From positions 291,229-355,228 of the forward strand of contig SZWC01000042.1 of assembly GCA_023375785.1 (NCBI GenBank): a stretch of DNA of 64,000 nucleotides, written 5' to 3'. Positions 63,029-64,000 of the stretch are shown piece by piece. Source of the stretch: Penium margaritaceum. Taxonomy: Eukaryota > Streptophyta > Zygnematophyceae > Desmidiales > Peniaceae. Position numbers and translations under genes: made by a program. The notes under the pieces are model-generated. The model ran no database searches and was not told the DNA's origin. It worked only from the letters and a program-made list of their open reading frames with translations. Numbering within the stretch: position 1 is the first letter of the stretch; each line of letters begins with the position of its first letter.

Positions 63029-63325
63029 TGTGAGTTGGCTTGGTGCTTATATAGTTAGATTATGGAGCGGTAGTTCCTGGGTTTGAATCCGTGTACGCAC
63101 AATATAGAATAGGCTCGCGACCTAGGGCGGGGGGGGGGGGACGGCCGTGCTATGATACCGCAACTCTACCTTCGAGCCTGAGCCGTGGGGGGTAGGGGGG
63201 GGGGGGTGTCATAATGTGGTCGCAAATCTGTCCGCCAGGTCGTCCACGGAACATCCCCGTAGGGGGGGTGGGAGGGAGTATTCCAGTGAAGGCACCTACA
63301 CGTAAGAAATCAACAAAAACCAACC
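63029..63325 (+). mobile_element. Possible tRNA-derived SINE
   Basis: TGGCTTGGTGC at 63036-63046 resembles a pol III A box, and GGTTTGAATCC at 63080-63090 matches the B box (consensus GGTTCGANTCC) at 10 of 11 positions. The spacing between them, 33 bp, is what a tRNA gene has. The stems expected of a working tRNA do not pair well, so this is not a tRNA gene. A non-tRNA body follows with G-runs at 63129-63140, 63195-63206 and 63262-63268. The 3' end and a target duplication could not be fixed; the satellite resumes gradually near 63326-63365. It could also be a chance match in unrelated spacer DNA. Confidence 0.4.
63129..63278 (+). other. G-run cluster (G12, G6, G12, G7)
   Basis: Runs of 12 G (63129-63140), 6 G (63187-63192), 12 G (63195-63206) and 7 G (63262-63268), plus shorter ones, within 150 bp. 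Such spacing could form G-quadruplexes on the plus strand. Homopolymer length in an assembly is unreliable. Confidence 0.7.
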
Positions 63326-64000
63326 TGGTGTCAAAGGGAGAAACCTTTTGTATTTATTGTCTACCAAGTACAAATAACTTCAACAAGTATTGGAACGGTG
63401 TGGCTACCATGCACAATGACCAACCAGATTAGGCATGTGCTACTTACCATGACCAACTAATCTTACTTTGTGTGGTCAACATTGACAACCCATAATATGG
63501 GTCACAAATCATCAGAGGGGGAAACAATGGATTGGGAATACGAGATACCAACTAGCAAGTACAACGACCTTCAGTCAGTAGTAGCACGGTGTGGCTACCA
63601 TGCACAGTGACTGACCAAAATAGGCATATGTACTGCCTTTGACCAAATCAATCCGCTATGTGTGGTCAACATTAACAACTCATAATACGAGTCACAAATG
63701 GTCAGAGGGGGAAGCCATTGATTGGGAACACCAAGTATCAAATAGAAATCACAAGGAGCTTCAATATGTTATGGCACAGTGTGGATACCATGCACGATGA
63801 CCAACCAAAGTAGGCATATGTCACTGACCATGACCAAATAATGCCACTAAGTGTGGTAAACGCTGACAACTCATAACACGAGTCACAAATAGTCTGAGTG
63901 GAAGACAATGGGTTGTGAATACTAGTCATCGAGTAGCAAGTACAAATATCGTCAATATGTAGTGGCACAGCGTGGCTACCATGCACAGTGACCAACCAAA
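63326..64000 (-). repeat. Satellite block 5: reverse array to window end
   Basis: After the spacer the same family resumes on the minus strand, first diverged (63326-63480), then with clear E-type (GTACTGCCTTTGACCAAA), D-type (GTGGATACCATGCACGATGACC) and C-type (CAGCGTGGCTACCATGCAC) monomers. It continues past the window. Orientation is the same as block 4, so the spacer interrupts one reverse array. Confidence 0.9.

Noticed and set aside
1-64000. Telomeric repeats or rDNA
   Set aside because: No TTTAGGG or TTAGGG arrays and no rRNA-like segment were seen.

Overview
The window is a slice of eukaryotic satellite DNA, most likely from the green-plant lineage. About 53 kb of the 64 kb is one satellite family with a monomer of about 191 bp. 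The plant call rests on Ty1/copia elements of plant type, a primer-binding site complementary to plant initiator-Met tRNA, and stop codons of the CAG-to-TAG type expected from CHG methylation. No species can be named. There is no cellular gene, no prokaryotic gene and no CRISPR array. The protein-coding remnants in the window all belong to retrotransposons and are broken.

The satellite is a six-monomer higher-order repeat (HOR). Monomer types, called A to F here, follow each other in fixed order. I measured the start of every type-A monomer in the forward arrays. 34 of 39 A-to-A intervals are 1,125-1,149 bp, most of them 1,145-1,148 bp. The exceptions are 573, 498, 1,888 and 191 bp, plus the transposon interruptions, and each marks a recombination seam.

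Layout: 1-264, an 11-bp minisatellite grown next to a D monomer. 265-9405, HOR array, forward. 9406-10733, a truncated minus-strand LTR retrotransposon (one LTR, primer-binding site, part of the interior). 10734-28015, HOR array, forward. 28016-33903, a Ty1/copia element (gag, protease, integrase, RT, RNase H) with both LTRs truncated at their outer ends. 33904-35984, a fragment of a second, different copia element. 35985-54153, HOR array, forward. At about 54153 the array flips. 54154-62808, the same HOR on the minus strand, with more rearrangements and a decayed edge. 62809-63325, non-satellite DNA with a possible tRNA-derived SINE and G-runs. 63326-64000, minus-strand satellite to the window end.

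Three single N bases mark assembly joins. Two of them (32683, 36122) are flanked by exact duplications of 283 and 622 bp, which look like contig ends that overlap and were not merged. The 60-100 codon open frames scattered over the satellite are by-products of the repeat and are not annotated as genes.

The most interesting content is the array architecture: a strict hexameric HOR, large segmental copies collinear between blocks, an inversion that coincides with the end of a duplicated two-HOR block, and a junction carrying an 18-bp copied insert. This would fit a centromeric or other heterochromatic array, but centromere function is inference only.
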